From NCBI RefSeq assembly GCF_020697055.1, contig NZ_JAJFBP010000006.1, positions 1-64,000 on the forward strand: a stretch of 64,000 nucleotides of DNA, written 5' to 3'. Shown here piece after piece: positions 26,601-37,853 of this stretch (the first letter of the stretch is position 1; every line of letters begins with the position of its first letter). The translations under genes and the position numbers were made by a program. The notes under the pieces are model-generated. The model was given only the letters and a program-made list of their open reading frames with translations. It did not search any database and was not told where the DNA came from. The DNA is from Panacagrimonas sp. GTDB lineage: Bacteria > Pseudomonadota > Gammaproteobacteria > Nevskiales > Nevskiaceae.

Positions 26601-27080
26601 ATGTCTTCTACCGACGTCCAGTTCTCCAAGCGCCTGACCATCGAACAGGTCGAGGAAGGCCATGAGCTGGCGCCGAAATTCGACGAGCACGGCCTGATCG
26701 CCTGCGTCACCACCGCCGCCGGCTCGGGCGAAGTGCTGATGCTCGGCTACATGAACGCCGAGGCGCTCAAGAAGACGATCCTGACCGGCGAGGCGCACTA
26801 CTACAGCCGCAGCCGCAAGCAGCTCTGGCACAAGGGCGCGACCTCGGGCCTGGTGCAGAAGGTCGTCGAGATGCGCATCGACGACGACCAGGACGCGGTC
26901 TGGCTGCGCGTCGAGATCCCGGGCGACGCGAGCTGCCACGTGGGCTATCGCTCCTGCTTCTACCGTTCGATCCCGACCGGCGAAGGCGGTGACACGCGCG
27001 AGCTGCATTTCGAGGAAAGCGAAAAGGTCTTCGATCCGAAGAAGGTGTACGGCGACGCGCCGAACCCCACGATCCTCTGA
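26601..27080 (+). CDS. hisI: Phosphoribosyl-AMP cyclohydrolase
   Basis: Opens the purine ring of phosphoribosyl-AMP, the third step of histidine synthesis. The 159 residues carry the family's zinc- and magnesium-binding block [25 protein letters not shown], together with [13 protein letters not shown]. It is the single-domain form: no phosphoribosyl-ATP pyrophosphatase (HisE) part is attached. No other his genes are in the window. It converges on comEC with only four bases between stops. Confidence 0.95.
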   Translation: MSSTDVQFSKRLTIEQVEEGHELAPKFDEHGLIACVTTAAGSGEVLMLGYMNAEALKKTILTGEAHYYSRSRKQLWHKGATSGLVQKVVEMRIDDDQDAVWLRVEIPGDASCHVGYRSCFYRSIPTGEGGDTRELHFEESEKVFDPKKVYGDAPNPTIL

Positions 27081-27084
27081 TCGC

Positions 27085-29382
27085 TCAGGGCTCGGGCGGC
27101 GCGTTCCAGAAACGCGCGACCTCGCGCCGCCACGATCGCGTTCCGATCCCGCCGTCCGTTTCACGCCAGATCCGGATCGCGCCTTCGACGCCGGTCGTCA
27201 GCGGACGCGCACCGATCGCCACGTAGCGATCGACCACCTCCGGCCGCGGATGGCGGAAGTGGCTGCGCCACGCCGCGCCGAACACCACGACGCTCGGCGC
27301 GACCGCCTGCACGAACGCTTCGGTCGACGACGTGCGGCTGCCGTGGTGCGGGGCGATCAGCACGTCGGCACGCAGCTGGTCGGCGTGGTCGCGCAGCAGG
27401 CGAGCTTCGGCGGCCTGTTCGATGTCGCCGGCCAGCAGCGCGACCAGGCCGTCGGCCGTCACGCGCAGCACGCAGGACCGATCGTTGTCGGACCTGGCGT
27501 CGGGGTCGCCGTTTGCCGGATGCAGGATCTCGAATTCCACGCCGTCCCAGCGCCAGCGCTGTCCGTCGCGGCAGGCGACCGATCCGGGCGTGCCGAGCTC
27601 GGCGTCGACGCGAACCAATCGGCGCACCGCCTCCATACCGCCGGCGTGATCGCCGTCACCGTGCGACAGCAGCAGCAGGTCGATGCCGCGCCGTCCCAGA
27701 CCCAGGATCGCCGGCGCAACGACCGACTCGCCGGCGTCGAAACCCTCCTCGAACGCGGGACCGGCGTCGTACAGCAGCACGTGATGGCGCGTGCGCACCA
27801 GCACCGACAGGCCCTGGCCGACGTCGAGCACGGTGATCTCGAAAGGTCCGCGGACCGGCAGCTGCGGCGGCCATAGCAGCGGCAGGAAACACGGAACGGC
27901 CAGCGCGCGCAGCGGCCATCCGCGCGGCGCGAACGCCATCACCGCCCCGAACAGCGCAAGCGCCAATGCCGCCAGTGGCGGCGCCGCGGGCAGCCACGCC
28001 GCCGGCGCGCTCGACGCGAGCCACGCCAGCGCCGTTTCGATCCCGTGCAGCGCATCGGCGACGAGCACCAGCGCGCGCACGCCGATGTCGCCGAACGCCC
28101 ACGCTGCGGCCATCGCGGCCAGCACCAGCGGCGTGAGCACGGTCATCACCGGCACCGCCACCAGGTTGACCAGCGGTCCGAGCCAGGCGGCACCGCTGAA
28201 GAAATACAGCGTCAGCGGCGCCAGCAGCACGCTGAGCATCGCCTGGAGCACCAGCGCCAGTCTCCATGCCGGCGCGCGGCGCAGCCGTCCGGTCGTCGAA
28301 TAGAAGATCGCCGCCACCGCGGCGAACGACAGCCACATCCCGGACGACAGCACCGCGGCCGGAGCGCTGACGAGCATCAGCGCGAGCGCGCAGGCCAGGC
28401 CGCGCAGCGGGTCCGCGCTGCGGCCCGGCAGCGTCGCGAACAGCAGCAGGCCGAGCATCAACGCGGCGCGCTGCGCCGGCGACTCCCAGCCCGCGAGCAG
28501 GCCATACGCCAGACCGGCAAAGGCGGCCGCGACGGCCGCGCCCTTCTGTGCGGGCCATCGCGCCGCCAGATGCCGCGATAGCGGCCAGGTCCAGCGCACG
28601 AACACATAGGCCACCGCCGCGAGGATCGCGATGTTGAAACCGGAGATCGCGACCAGGTGGCTCGTGCCGGTTCGTCGAAACACATCCCACTGCGCGTCGC
28701 TGAAACCCGCGTCATCGCCGACGGTCAGCGCCGAGACCATCGCGCGCGACGGGTGCGTCGCCAGCCAGCCATCGATCGCGTCGACCAGCGCCTGGCGCGC
28801 GCGCAGCACCGGCATCGAGCGCGTTGCATCGCAACGCGCGGCGTCGCGCACCGTCGCGACCGCGCCGATGCCGCGCCGATACAGCCAGCCCTCGTAATCG
28901 AAGCCGCGCGGATTGGCCGAACCGTGCGGCGTACGCAGGCGCAGGCTCATGCGCCAGCACTGGCCGCCGCGCACCGTTGCGTCGGTGCGATACCAGGACA
29001 CGCGCAGGCGTCGCGGAAGCGCAGGATCGATCGGCTCGAACTCGAATCGCAGCGTCTGCGCATCCGCCGGACCGGCGCGCTCCGGCAGGCTCGCGACGTG
29101 GCCGACCACGTCCCGCATCTGGCCGTGTCGATCCGCCGGCCAACGATCGTCGAGATACGCGCGTCCGGCCCACAGCGCGACCAGCGCGCCCAGCAGCGCC
29201 GCGCCCCACGACGCGCGCCCCGGCCAGCGGACCAGCGCCGGCAGCGCCAGCGCGGCGGCCAGCGGGACCAACCCGGGAAAGGAGATCGTGGCCGCCGCGT
29301 GCACCATGAGCACGCCGGCGACCAGCGCGAGGCTCAGCCGGAGGGCATCGCCTGCAGCAGCCGGCCGGACTCGAGCGTGCAC
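27085..29382 (-). CDS. comEC: DNA internalisation channel ComEC/Rec2
   Basis: The membrane channel for single-stranded DNA uptake in natural transformation. The 765 residues comprise an N-terminal membrane region with a DUF4131-type beta domain, the Competence domain ([20 protein letters not shown] and many TM helices), and a C-terminal metallo-beta-lactamase domain with [20 protein letters not shown] and [10 protein letters not shown]. The start used is GTG 29382, which overlaps lolD by 49 bases; a later start near 29308 is possible. Because it is intact, the organism may be naturally transformable. Confidence 0.93.
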   Translation of the reverse strand: MHARVRPAAAGDALRLSLALVAGVLMVHAAATISFPGLVPLAAALALPALVRWPGRASWGAALLGALVALWAGRAYLDDRWPADRHGQMRDVVGHVASLPERAGPADAQTLRFEFEPIDPALPRRLRVSWYRTDATVRGGQCWRMSLRLRTPHGSANPRGFDYEGWLYRRGIGAVATVRDAARCDATRSMPVLRARQALVDAIDGWLATHPSRAMVSALTVGDDAGFSDAQWDVFRRTGTSHLVAISGFNIAILAAVAYVFVRWTWPLSRHLAARWPAQKGAAVAAAFAGLAYGLLAGWESPAQRAALMLGLLLFATLPGRSADPLRGLACALALMLVSAPAAVLSSGMWLSFAAVAAIFYSTTGRLRRAPAWRLALVLQAMLSVLLAPLTLYFFSGAAWLGPLVNLVAVPVMTVLTPLVLAAMAAAWAFGDIGVRALVLVADALHGIETALAWLASSAPAAWLPAAPPLAALALALFGAVMAFAPRGWPLRALAVPCFLPLLWPPQLPVRGPFEITVLDVGQGLSVLVRTRHHVLLYDAGPAFEEGFDAGESVVAPAILGLGRRGIDLLLLSHGDGDHAGGMEAVRRLVRVDAELGTPGSVACRDGQRWRWDGVEFEILHPANGDPDARSDNDRSCVLRVTADGLVALLAGDIEQAAEARLLRDHADQLRADVLIAPHHGSRTSSTEAFVQAVAPSVVVFGAAWRSHFRHPRPEVVDRYVAIGARPLTTGVEGAIRIWRETDGGIGTRSWRREVARFWNAPPEP

Positions 29383-30137
29383 GTCCGTTCCATTCGCGCC
29401 GCCAGTCCCAGGTCGTGCGTGACCACCACCAGGCTGGTGCCCAGTTCGCGATTGAGCTCCAGCATCAGGTCGAACACGCGCGCGGCGGTGCGCGTATCCA
29501 GGTTGCCGGTGGGTTCGTCGGCGAGCACGCAGGCGGGGCGCGTCACCAGGGCACGGGCGACCGCCGCGCGCTGGCGTTCGCCGCCGGACAACTCACCCGG
29601 CTTGTGCGCGAGACGCTCGCCCAGGCCGACGCGCTCCAGCAGCTCGCGGGCGCGTGCGTAGGCGACCTCGTTTTTCTCCCGACGGATGAGCAGGGGCAAG
29701 GCCACGTTCTCGAGCGCGGTGAACTCCGGCAGAAGATGGTGGAACTGGTAGACGAATCCAAGCGCGTGATTGCGCAGATCGCCGCGCGCCGCATCGCTGA
29801 GCGCCGACATCTTCGAACCCTGCACCCACACTTCGCCTTCGGTGGGCGAGTCCAGACCGCCGAGCAGATGCAGCAGCGTCGATTTGCCCGAACCCGATGC
29901 ACCGACGATCGCCATGCGCTCGCCGCGCGCGATCTCCAGGTCGACGCCGTCGAGCACCGTCAGGCGCAGGCGGCCGTCGTCGAACGTTTTCTTGAGGCCG
30001 GTACAGGCCAGGACGGGACTCGGGACTCGGGAGTCGGGACTCGGGGACAGCTTGTTCGAGGACGCGTCCGTTTTTTCGCCGGCTTGATCGGGTCCCGAGT
30101 CCCGAGTCGCGGGTCCCGGCTGTTCCTTCTCACTCAT
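29334..30137 (-). CDS. lolD: Lipoprotein-releasing ABC transporter ATPase LolD, N-terminally extended
   Basis: The ATPase that powers release of outer-membrane lipoproteins. From ATG 30137 ([15 protein letters not shown]) it has 267 residues. The Walker [17 protein letters not shown], the LolD-specific [15 protein letters not shown], the signature LSGGERQR and Walker [14 protein letters not shown] are intact. The first 43 residues before ACTGLKKTF have no counterpart in typical LolD. Residues about 7-42 are encoded by a CGGGACT heptad inverted repeat. The start overlaps the permease stop by eight bases. Confidence 0.95.
   Translation of the reverse strand: MSEKEQPGPATRDSGPDQAGEKTDASSNKLSPSPDSRVPSPVLACTGLKKTFDDGRLRLTVLDGVDLEIARGERMAIVGASGSGKSTLLHLLGGLDSPTEGEVWVQGSKMSALSDAARGDLRNHALGFVYQFHHLLPEFTALENVALPLLIRREKNEVAYARARELLERVGLGERLAHKPGELSGGERQRAAVARALVTRPACVLADEPTGNLDTRTAARVFDLMLELNRELGTSLVVVTHDLGLAARMERTCTLESGRLLQAMPSG
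30014..30119. repeat. CGGGACT heptad inverted repeat inside lolD
   Basis: Left arm 30014-30046 consists of CGGGACT, CGGGACT, CGGGAGT, CGGGACT and CGGGG. The right arm 30089-30119 contains the inverse units (CCCGAGT twice and variants), with about 42 bases between. The element lies wholly within the 5' coding part of lolD and is translated as a Ser/Pro/Asp-rich extension without breaking the frame. Confidence 0.75.
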
Positions 30138-31377
30138 ATCGCAACGCCTCCGCCGGCTGCACGCGCGACGCACGCCACGCGGGATACAGCGTCGAGAGCA
30201 ATCCCAGCGCCAGCGACAACGCGCCGATGCGCACGACGTCGGACGTCTTGAGCTCCGACGGCAGATCGCTGATGTAGTAGACCGACGGATCGAGGAACTG
30301 CTGGCCCGTCGCGGCCTGCAGCAGCGGCATCAGCGCCTCGACGTTGAGCGCCAGCGTCACGCCGCCGGCGACGCCGAGCAGGGTCCCGATCACGCCGATG
30401 ATCGAACCCTGCACCATGAAGATCGCCATGATCGCGCGCGGCCGTGCACCGAGCGTGCGCAGGATCGCGATGTCGGCCTGCTTGTCCTGCACCACCATCA
30501 CCAGCGTCGAGACGATGTTGAACGCCGCCACGCCGACGATCAGCGACAGGATGATGAACATCACCATCTTCTCGGTGGCCACCGCCTTGAAGAAGTTGGC
30601 GTGGCTGCGCGTCCAGTCGTTGACGTAGAACGTTCCGTCGAGCGTCATCGCCAGTTCGCGCGCGACCGCCGGCGCACGGAACAGGTCGTGCAGCTTCAAG
30701 CGCACGCCCGTCACGCCCTCGCCCATCCGGTACAGCGACTGCGCGTCGCCCAGGTGGATCAGCACCAGCCCGCGGTCGAATTCGTACATGCCGACCTTGA
30801 AGACGCCGCTGACGGTGAACCGGCGAAAGCGCGGCAGCACGCCCGCAGGCGTGATGCTCGCGGTCGGGATCATCAGGTCGAGCTTGGAGCCCGGCTGCAC
30901 GCCGAGCGCCTGCGCCAGTTCCCAGCCGACGACGATGTTGAATTCACCGGCCTCGAGCGACTCCAGCGAGCCGCTGGTCATGTGGTTGCCGATCTCGGAA
31001 ACCTTGACCTCTTCGGCGGGCAGCACGCCGCGCAGCATCGTGCCGGAGAGGTCCTGGCCGACGCGAAGCATGCCCTCGCCTTCGATGTAGGGGGCAACGC
31101 CGGCGATGTCGGCGTGCTTCGAGACCGATTGCGCGACATCGGGCCAGTTCTCCAGCTTGCCGCGATAGGCCGAGATCGTGGCGTGGCTGGCCATGCCCAG
31201 GATGCGCGTGCGCAGCTCGCGCTCGAATCCGTTCATGACCGACAGCACCGTGATCAGCGCGGTCACGCCGATCGCGATGCCGATCATCGAGGCGCCGGAG
31301 ATGAAGGAGATGAAGTGGTTGCGCCGCTTGGCCCGGGTGTACCGCAGGCCGGCGAACAGCTCGTAGGGATTCCGCAT
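30130..31377 (-). CDS. Lipoprotein-releasing ABC transporter permease (LolC/LolE type)
   Basis: Inner-membrane permease partner of LolD. The 415 residues have an N-terminal TM helix ([20 protein letters not shown]), a periplasmic MacB-like domain (about 50-260, including the [12 protein letters not shown] region) and three C-terminal helices with [20 protein letters not shown]. It ends with the family's [20 protein letters not shown] motif. E. coli has two such genes (lolC and lolE) around lolD; only one is present here, so it may work as a homodimer of the LolF kind. The next gene upstream is unrelated. Confidence 0.92.
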   Translation of the reverse strand: MRNPYELFAGLRYTRAKRRNHFISFISGASMIGIAIGVTALITVLSVMNGFERELRTRILGMASHATISAYRGKLENWPDVAQSVSKHADIAGVAPYIEGEGMLRVGQDLSGTMLRGVLPAEEVKVSEIGNHMTSGSLESLEAGEFNIVVGWELAQALGVQPGSKLDLMIPTASITPAGVLPRFRRFTVSGVFKVGMYEFDRGLVLIHLGDAQSLYRMGEGVTGVRLKLHDLFRAPAVARELAMTLDGTFYVNDWTRSHANFFKAVATEKMVMFIILSLIVGVAAFNIVSTLVMVVQDKQADIAILRTLGARPRAIMAIFMVQGSIIGVIGTLLGVAGGVTLALNVEALMPLLQAATGQQFLDPSVYYISDLPSELKTSDVVRIGALSLALGLLSTLYPAWRASRVQPAEALRYE

Positions 31378-31418
31378 CCGCCCATTCTAGCCAGCGGCTC
31401 CGGCGCGCTGACTGCGAA

Positions 31419-31766
31419 TCACCCGGCCTGGGTCGCCTCGCGCAAGCGCTGGAACAGGATTTCGCAGCGTTCCAGCAGCGTCTCGAGCGTCGCGATGCCC
31501 GTATCGAAATCGCCGGACTTGAGCACCTGCTCGACCGCTTCGAGCGCGTGTCCCAGCGCATCGGCGGCGACGATCCGGACTTCCGACTTGAGGCTGTGTG
31601 CCACGCGTGCGGCCGAGACGCGGTCCCCGGCCGCGACCGCCGAACGCAGGTCGCGGCGCTTGCGGCCCAGGTCGTCGTGCATCGTCTGGACCAGTTCGAG
31701 CGCGCCGTCCGGTTCGTAGAGTTCCTTGAGCGGCGCGAGCATTCCGTCGTGGTAGTCGGCTGGCAT
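31419..31766 (-). CDS. Histidine phosphotransfer (Hpt) protein
   Basis: A 115-residue stand-alone Hpt domain with the phospho-accepting His in VAHSLKSEVRI. Such proteins carry phosphate between hybrid kinases and response regulators. It is preceded by an N-terminal helix (APLKELYEPDGALELVQTMH). The kinase and regulator it serves are not adjacent. It is on the same strand as the Lol permease (41-base gap) and divergent from the next small gene. Confidence 0.85.
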   Translation of the reverse strand: MPADYHDGMLAPLKELYEPDGALELVQTMHDDLGRKRRDLRSAVAAGDRVSAARVAHSLKSEVRIVAADALGHALEAVEQVLKSGDFDTGIATLETLLERCEILFQRLREATQAG

Positions 31767-31919
31767 CGCGCAAGCTTACGGCGATTCGAAGCGGGCGCCC
31801 GCCCCCGGTCGAAGGCGTTCGCCGAACGGCGGTACGGGCCCCGCCGCCTCGGCCCGGCGCTGTTTGCCGCGGCCGGAGCGGTGTTATCCTGCTGCCGAGA
31901 TTGTCGAGGTAACCTCCCC

Positions 31920-32282
31920 ATGCGCCTTGGATTTCTCCTTCTTCCCGCGGTCCTCTGCCTGCCCCTCGCGGCCGTCGCCCAGCCGACCGACGACGATCAG
32001 GTTCCTGTCGTCGTGGTCACCGGCGCATCAGCGGCGCCGAGCAGCTCGATCCTGCCGACCAAGGGAATGAACAAGTCCGCGGTCGTCGCGCGCTACGGCC
32101 AGCCGAGCGCCAAGCGTGCGCCGGTCGGTGGCAGCTCGCGCCAGCAACCGCCGATCACGCGCTGGGACTACGACGGTTACACGGTGATCTTCGAATACGA
32201 CCACGTCGTCGATACCGTGCAGCGCGGCAATCCCGCGCCGATCGCGGTGTACGACGGACTGGCCGGAGGTCCGCCGCGGTAA
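31920..32282 (+). CDS. Small secreted protein, conserved in the lineage
   Basis: A 120-residue protein with a clear signal peptide (LGFLLLPAVLCLPLAAVAQ), starting at ATG 31920. The mature part has a Pro/Ser-rich stretch, then KGMNKSAVVARYGQP, PPITRWDYDGYTVIFEYDHV and VDTVQRG. The layout resembles SmpA/BamE-like small lipoproteins, in which a helix with GM-x-K-V-RYG precedes two strands, but there is no lipobox. Function unknown. It is followed by a terminator and the agmatine deiminase gene. Confidence 0.75.
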   Translation: MRLGFLLLPAVLCLPLAAVAQPTDDDQVPVVVVTGASAAPSSSILPTKGMNKSAVVARYGQPSAKRAPVGGSSRQQPPITRWDYDGYTVIFEYDHVVDTVQRGNPAPIAVYDGLAGGPPR

Positions 32283-32306
32283 CGTCGGCAACGTTCCTTT
32301 TTCATG

Positions 32307-32335
32307 GCCTCGGCGGTTGCGACCGCCGGGGCTTT
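32307..32335 (+). terminator. Intrinsic terminator after the small secreted protein
   Basis: An 11-bp stem (GCCTCGGCGGT / ACCGCCGGGGC with one G-T pair), loop TGCG, followed by TTTGTCATTT, 25 bases beyond the stop at 32282. Confidence 0.65.
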
Positions 32336-32355
32336 GTCATTTCTGCGCAGCTGAC

Positions 32356-33375
32356 ATGACCGATTACCTTCCGCCCGAGTGGGCGCCGCAATCCGGCGTG
32401 ATGCTCACCTGGCCACGCGCCGACGGCGACTTCGCCCGTCACTTCGATGCCGTCGAGGACAACTTCGTCCGTATCGCGGTGGCGATCAGCCGCTTCGAGC
32501 CGGTGCACATCAACTACGGGCTCACGCCGCAGACGCTGCACGCCCGTCTGGTCGCGGCCGGGGCACGGGCCGATCGCATCGACATCCGGCAGGTCGAGTC
32601 GGACGACGTCTGGGCGCGCGATCACGGGCCGATCACGGTGCGACGCGACGGCCGCTGGGTGCATCTGGATTTCGGCTTCAACGGCTGGGGCGGCAAGTTC
32701 GAAGCAGCACGGGACGATGCGCTGACGCGCCGGCTCGCGGATCTCGGTGCCTGGAATGCGCCGGTCGAGACGCAGGACTTCGTGCTCGAAGGCGGCGCCA
32801 TCGAGGTCGATGGTCGCGGCACGCTGCTGACGACCGAGCGCTGCCTGCTCGCGCCGACGCGCAACCCGCACCTGGACAAGGCGGGCATCGAGGCGTTCCT
32901 GAAACCGCGGCTCGGCGTGAGCCGGGTGCTGTGGCTCAAGCACGGCGACCTGCTCGGCGACGACACCGACGGTCACATCGACACGGTCGCGCGCTTCTGC
33001 GATCCGCACACGATCGCCTTCCAGGCCTGCGCCGATCGCGGCGACCCGCACCACGACGACCTGGCGGCGATGGAAGACGAACTGCGCGCATTCCGCGACG
33101 CGGACGGTCGGCCGTATCGGCTCGTCGCGCTGCCGCTGCCGGAGGCGATCCATGACGAGGACGCCGATCGCCGTCGACTGCCGGCGGGCTACGCGAACTT
33201 CCTGATCATCAACGGCGCGGTGCTGGTGCCGACCTACGGCGTGCCGCAGGACGAGCCGGCGCTGGCCGCGTTGCGCCCGTGCTTTCCGGATCGCGAGGTG
33301 ATCGGTATCGACTGCCGCTGGCTGATCCGGCAGTACGGCAGCCTGCACTGCGTGACGATGCAGATCCCGGCGTAG
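32356..33375 (+). CDS. Agmatine deiminase family protein
   Basis: Predicted to hydrolyse agmatine to N-carbamoylputrescine and ammonia, a route from arginine to putrescine. The 339 residues from ATG 32356 show the guanidino-modifying fold: EWAPQSGVMLTWPRADGDF, DDVWARDHGPITV, FVLEGGAIEVDG, GDDTDGHIDTVARF and the nucleophilic Cys near the end in GSLHCVTMQIP. The Asp, His and Cys expected for the family are all present. The partner N-carbamoylputrescine amidase is not in the window. Peptidylarginine deiminase-like activity is an alternative. Confidence 0.88.
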   Translation: MTDYLPPEWAPQSGVMLTWPRADGDFARHFDAVEDNFVRIAVAISRFEPVHINYGLTPQTLHARLVAAGARADRIDIRQVESDDVWARDHGPITVRRDGRWVHLDFGFNGWGGKFEAARDDALTRRLADLGAWNAPVETQDFVLEGGAIEVDGRGTLLTTERCLLAPTRNPHLDKAGIEAFLKPRLGVSRVLWLKHGDLLGDDTDGHIDTVARFCDPHTIAFQACADRGDPHHDDLAAMEDELRAFRDADGRPYRLVALPLPEAIHDEDADRRRLPAGYANFLIINGAVLVPTYGVPQDEPALAALRPCFPDREVIGIDCRWLIRQYGSLHCVTMQIPA

Positions 33376-33403
33376 AGCGGGAAAGCGGCCGACCCGCCGT
33401 CTG

Positions 33404-34768
<1,365 letters not shown>

Positions 34769-34794
34769 GCGGTTTACCGTGAAGTCTGTTGGTA

Positions 34795-35063
34795 AGGGTC
34801 TGTTGACCGTCGTTTGGTCGCTGCGCAGGGGTCTATTTTCGCGCGGGGCAAGGAACGAGCGACGAGGTGTATTGGATATACATGAGGAGCGAGTGACGCG
34901 GCCATGCGCGAAAACAGACCCCTGCCCGGAGGGTTGCCCCCGCAATTTCGGCCATGCCGCGTTGCTCGTCGCTCATGTATGTCCAATACACCTCGCTCCT
35001 CGCGCCTTGCTTGGCCGAAATTGCGGGGGCAACGCAGCGACCAAACGACGGTCAACAGACCCT
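34795..35063. repeat. Nested inverted-repeat element between radA and the CHASE2 kinase
   Basis: The outer arms 34795-34825 and 35033-35063 are perfect 31-bp inverted repeats. Inside are two hairpin units: the first with ends 34827-34844 and 34906-34923 (18 bp, one mismatch), the second with ends 34933-34954 and 35012-35033 (22 bp, perfect). The two units share a core (GTGTATTGGA-ATACATGAG) in opposite orientation, so they are diverged copies. No transposase is encoded; short open frames on both strands are repeat artefacts. The element fills the 365 bases without a gene upstream of the kinase. Confidence 0.85.
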
Positions 35064-35133
35064 AAGGGTTTGAAATCCACGCTAGTATCACCCGCGGAAC
35101 GCGCTGGGGTTCGCGCGAGGGGACGGGGGCAAG

Positions 35134-37842
35134 GTGAAGCAGGGGGTCTGGTCCAAGGACTGGTTTGCGGCGCTTGCCTTCTCGGCGGCGTTCGTATTGC
35201 TGGCCTACGTCGTCGTCCCCGACAGCTTCAGCGCACTCGAGCGGTACGGCTACGACCTCGGCCTGCGATCGAGCTCACGCGCTCCGTCCGATCGCATCGC
35301 GATCATCGCCATCGACGACGACAGCATCAGCAAGATCGGTCGTTACCCCTGGCCGCGCTCGGTGCACGCCCAGATGATCGACCGCTTGCGCGAGTCGGGC
35401 GCCAAGGTGGTCGCGAGCGCGATCTTCTTTTCCGAAACGCAGGACGAGCCGGGTCTGGCGGCCTTGAACGATCTCTCGGCCTTTCTTGCCCAATCACCGC
35501 TGACGCAGACGATGCCGGGCGAAGTCCAGGTGGTCGGCAACCAGATTGCCGAGGTCGGTGCATTGACCGCCGCGCGGCCGACCCACCCGTCGCTGGCCGT
35601 GCCGGCGGACATCATGGCCATCCGCGAGCTCGGAAAGACGTGGTCCGGCTCGACGCTCGCCACCCGATTCTCGACGCAGTTGTCCGAACTGCAGCAGCGG
35701 CTCGACGCCGCGCGCGGCCGGCTCGCGGCCGACGACTCGCTCGGCGCCGCGATGCGCGCGTCCGGCGCCAGCCTGTTGCCGATGATGTTCACGCCGGGTC
35801 GGCCGCAGGGGAATCCGGACGCGCCAATGCCCGCCTACGTCAGCCGCTTCGCGCTGACCAACGTGCACGACACCGTGGGGGCCCGGGCTTCGGGAAGTCT
35901 GCCGATGCCGACGATCTCGGCCGACCTGCTGCCGCTGCCGGACCTGGGTCAGGCCGCCGCGGGCATGGGCCACCTGCTGTTCATGCTCGATTCCGACGGC
36001 GTGGTGCGGGAGGAACCGCTGGCGGTCCAGTACCACGATGCGCTGTATCCCTCGCTGAGCCTGATGACCGCGGCCAGGGCGCTCAATCTCAAGCCAGAGG
36101 ACATCGAGGTGCGACTCGGCGAGGGCGTGGTGCTCGGCGGCGCGCTGATCGAGACGACGCCGCACCTGCAGATGCGCACGCACTTCTACGGCGACGTGAA
36201 CGGCCGTCCGCCGTTCCCGGTGTATTCGTTCCACGACGTGCGCGAAGGCAGGATCCAGAAGCACGCGTTCAAGGACAAGATCGTCCTGATCGGCACCACC
36301 GCGGCCGGCACCGGCGATGCGCTGGCCACACCGGTGTCCGCCAGCGTGCCGCCCGTGATGATGCTGGCGCACTCGGTCTCCAGCGTTCTGCAGGGCCACT
36401 ACTTCACCGAGCCCTCCGGGTCCGGCGTCCTGACGGCGATCGTGCTGATCCTGGTGATCGTCTACCTGGCGGTGCTGCTGCCGATGCTCTCGCCCGTCCT
36501 CGGGTTCGCACTGGGCGCGGGCCTGGTGCTGGTCCTGCTGCTGATCGAATTTTCGCTGCTCGCGGCCGGCGCGGTGTGGGTACAGCTCACGGTCCCGGCG
36601 GTGCTGCTCGTCGCCGGGCACCTGTTCATCGCGGGCAAGAGACTGCGCATCACCGACAAGCTCAAACTCACGCGCGACGCCGAAAGCGCGGAGTCGAACA
36701 AGATGCTGGGCCTGGCGTTGCAGGGGCAGGGTCAGCTCGACATGGCGTTCGAGAAGTTCAAGCGCGTGCAGCCGGTCGACGACAAGCTGCTCGACCTGGT
36801 CTACAACCTCGCGCTCGACTTCGAACGCAAACGTCAGTTCAACAAGGCCGAAAGCGTCTACCAGTTCATCGGCTCGAAGGACAGGAACTTCCGCGACGTG
36901 CAGTCCAAGCAGGTGCGGGCCAGGAAGCTGTCCGACACCGTGATCCCCGGTGGCGGGATGGGCGGACCCCATTCCGAAGGCACGCTGCTCCTTTTCGGCG
37001 AAGCCGGCATGGAACTGCCGATGCTCGGCCGCTACCAGGTCGAAAAGGAACTGGGCAAGGGCGCGATGGGCGTGGTGTATCTGGGCCGTGATCCCAAGAT
37101 CGGTCGCAGGGTCGCGATCAAGACCATGGCGTTGACCGGAGATTTCGCGTCGGACGACATCGATGGCGTCAAGGAGCGCTTCTTCCGCGAAGCGGAGGCC
37201 GCGGGCAACCTGTCCCACCCTCACATCGTCCAGATCTTCGATGCCGGCGAAGAGCACGACCTCGCCTACATCGCGATGGAGTTCATCCAGGGCTACGACC
37301 TGGTGCGCCATACGCGGCCGCCCAACCTGCTGCCCGTCGCGGACGTCATCAAGTACATCGCCGACGCGGCCGATGCGCTGGATTACGCGCACTCGCGCAA
37401 CGTCGTGCACCGCGACATCAAGCCCGCCAACCTGATGCTCGTCGAGCAGACCAAGACCATCAAGGTCACCGACTTCGGCGTGGCACGCATCACCGATGCC
37501 AGCAAGACCAAGACCGGCATGGTGCTGGGCACGCCCAGCTACATGAGCCCGGAGCAGCTTTCGGGCAAGAAGGTCGACGGTCGTTCCGACCTGTTCTCGC
37601 TCGGGGTCACCCTCTACCAACTGCTGACGGGCTCGCTGCCGTTCATGGCGGACTCGATGGCTTCACTGATGTTCAAGATCGCCAATGACAAACATGAACC
37701 CGCCACTGCGGTGCGCGGCGATCTGCCCCGCGGCGTCGACGCGATTCTCGACCGGGTGCTCGAGAAGCACTACGACCGCCGCTATGCGCGGGGCGCGGAC
37801 TTCGCGCGAGACCTTCGCGCCCTGTTCGCCGTGACCGCCTGA
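35134..37842 (+). CDS. CHASE2-domain receptor Ser/Thr protein kinase
   Basis: A 902-residue membrane kinase. An N-terminal helix (ALAFSAAFVLLAYVVVP) leads into a large extracytoplasmic CHASE2 sensor (about 30-400). Three further helices follow (about 405-480), then a linker with two TPR-like segments (GLALQGQGQLDMAFEKFKRV). The C-terminal kinase (about 630-890) has LGKGAMGVVYLG, the Lys in VAIKTM, HRDIKPANLM, DFGVAR and GTPSYMSPEQ, all intact. This reversed order, sensor first and kinase last, is usual for CHASE2 kinases. Start GTG 35134 is preceded by GGGGGCAAG. It heads an operon with PP2C and FHA genes. Confidence 0.93.
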   Translation: MKQGVWSKDWFAALAFSAAFVLLAYVVVPDSFSALERYGYDLGLRSSSRAPSDRIAIIAIDDDSISKIGRYPWPRSVHAQMIDRLRESGAKVVASAIFFSETQDEPGLAALNDLSAFLAQSPLTQTMPGEVQVVGNQIAEVGALTAARPTHPSLAVPADIMAIRELGKTWSGSTLATRFSTQLSELQQRLDAARGRLAADDSLGAAMRASGASLLPMMFTPGRPQGNPDAPMPAYVSRFALTNVHDTVGARASGSLPMPTISADLLPLPDLGQAAAGMGHLLFMLDSDGVVREEPLAVQYHDALYPSLSLMTAARALNLKPEDIEVRLGEGVVLGGALIETTPHLQMRTHFYGDVNGRPPFPVYSFHDVREGRIQKHAFKDKIVLIGTTAAGTGDALATPVSASVPPVMMLAHSVSSVLQGHYFTEPSGSGVLTAIVLILVIVYLAVLLPMLSPVLGFALGAGLVLVLLLIEFSLLAAGAVWVQLTVPAVLLVAGHLFIAGKRLRITDKLKLTRDAESAESNKMLGLALQGQGQLDMAFEKFKRVQPVDDKLLDLVYNLALDFERKRQFNKAESVYQFIGSKDRNFRDVQSKQVRARKLSDTVIPGGGMGGPHSEGTLLLFGEAGMELPMLGRYQVEKELGKGAMGVVYLGRDPKIGRRVAIKTMALTGDFASDDIDGVKERFFREAEAAGNLSHPHIVQIFDAGEEHDLAYIAMEFIQGYDLVRHTRPPNLLPVADVIKYIADAADALDYAHSRNVVHRDIKPANLMLVEQTKTIKVTDFGVARITDASKTKTGMVLGTPSYMSPEQLSGKKVDGRSDLFSLGVTLYQLLTGSLPFMADSMASLMFKIANDKHEPATAVRGDLPRGVDAILDRVLEKHYDRRYARGADFARDLRALFAVTA

Positions 37843-37853
37843 GCACGCCAACG

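Noticed and set aside
34774..35055. Open frames on both strands within the nested repeat
   Set aside because: The two strands translate to near-identical text because the DNA is an inverted repeat; these are repeat artefacts, not genes.
34795..35063. Insertion sequence
   Set aside because: Terminal inverted repeats exist but the element is under 300 bases and encodes no transposase; treated as a non-autonomous repeat.
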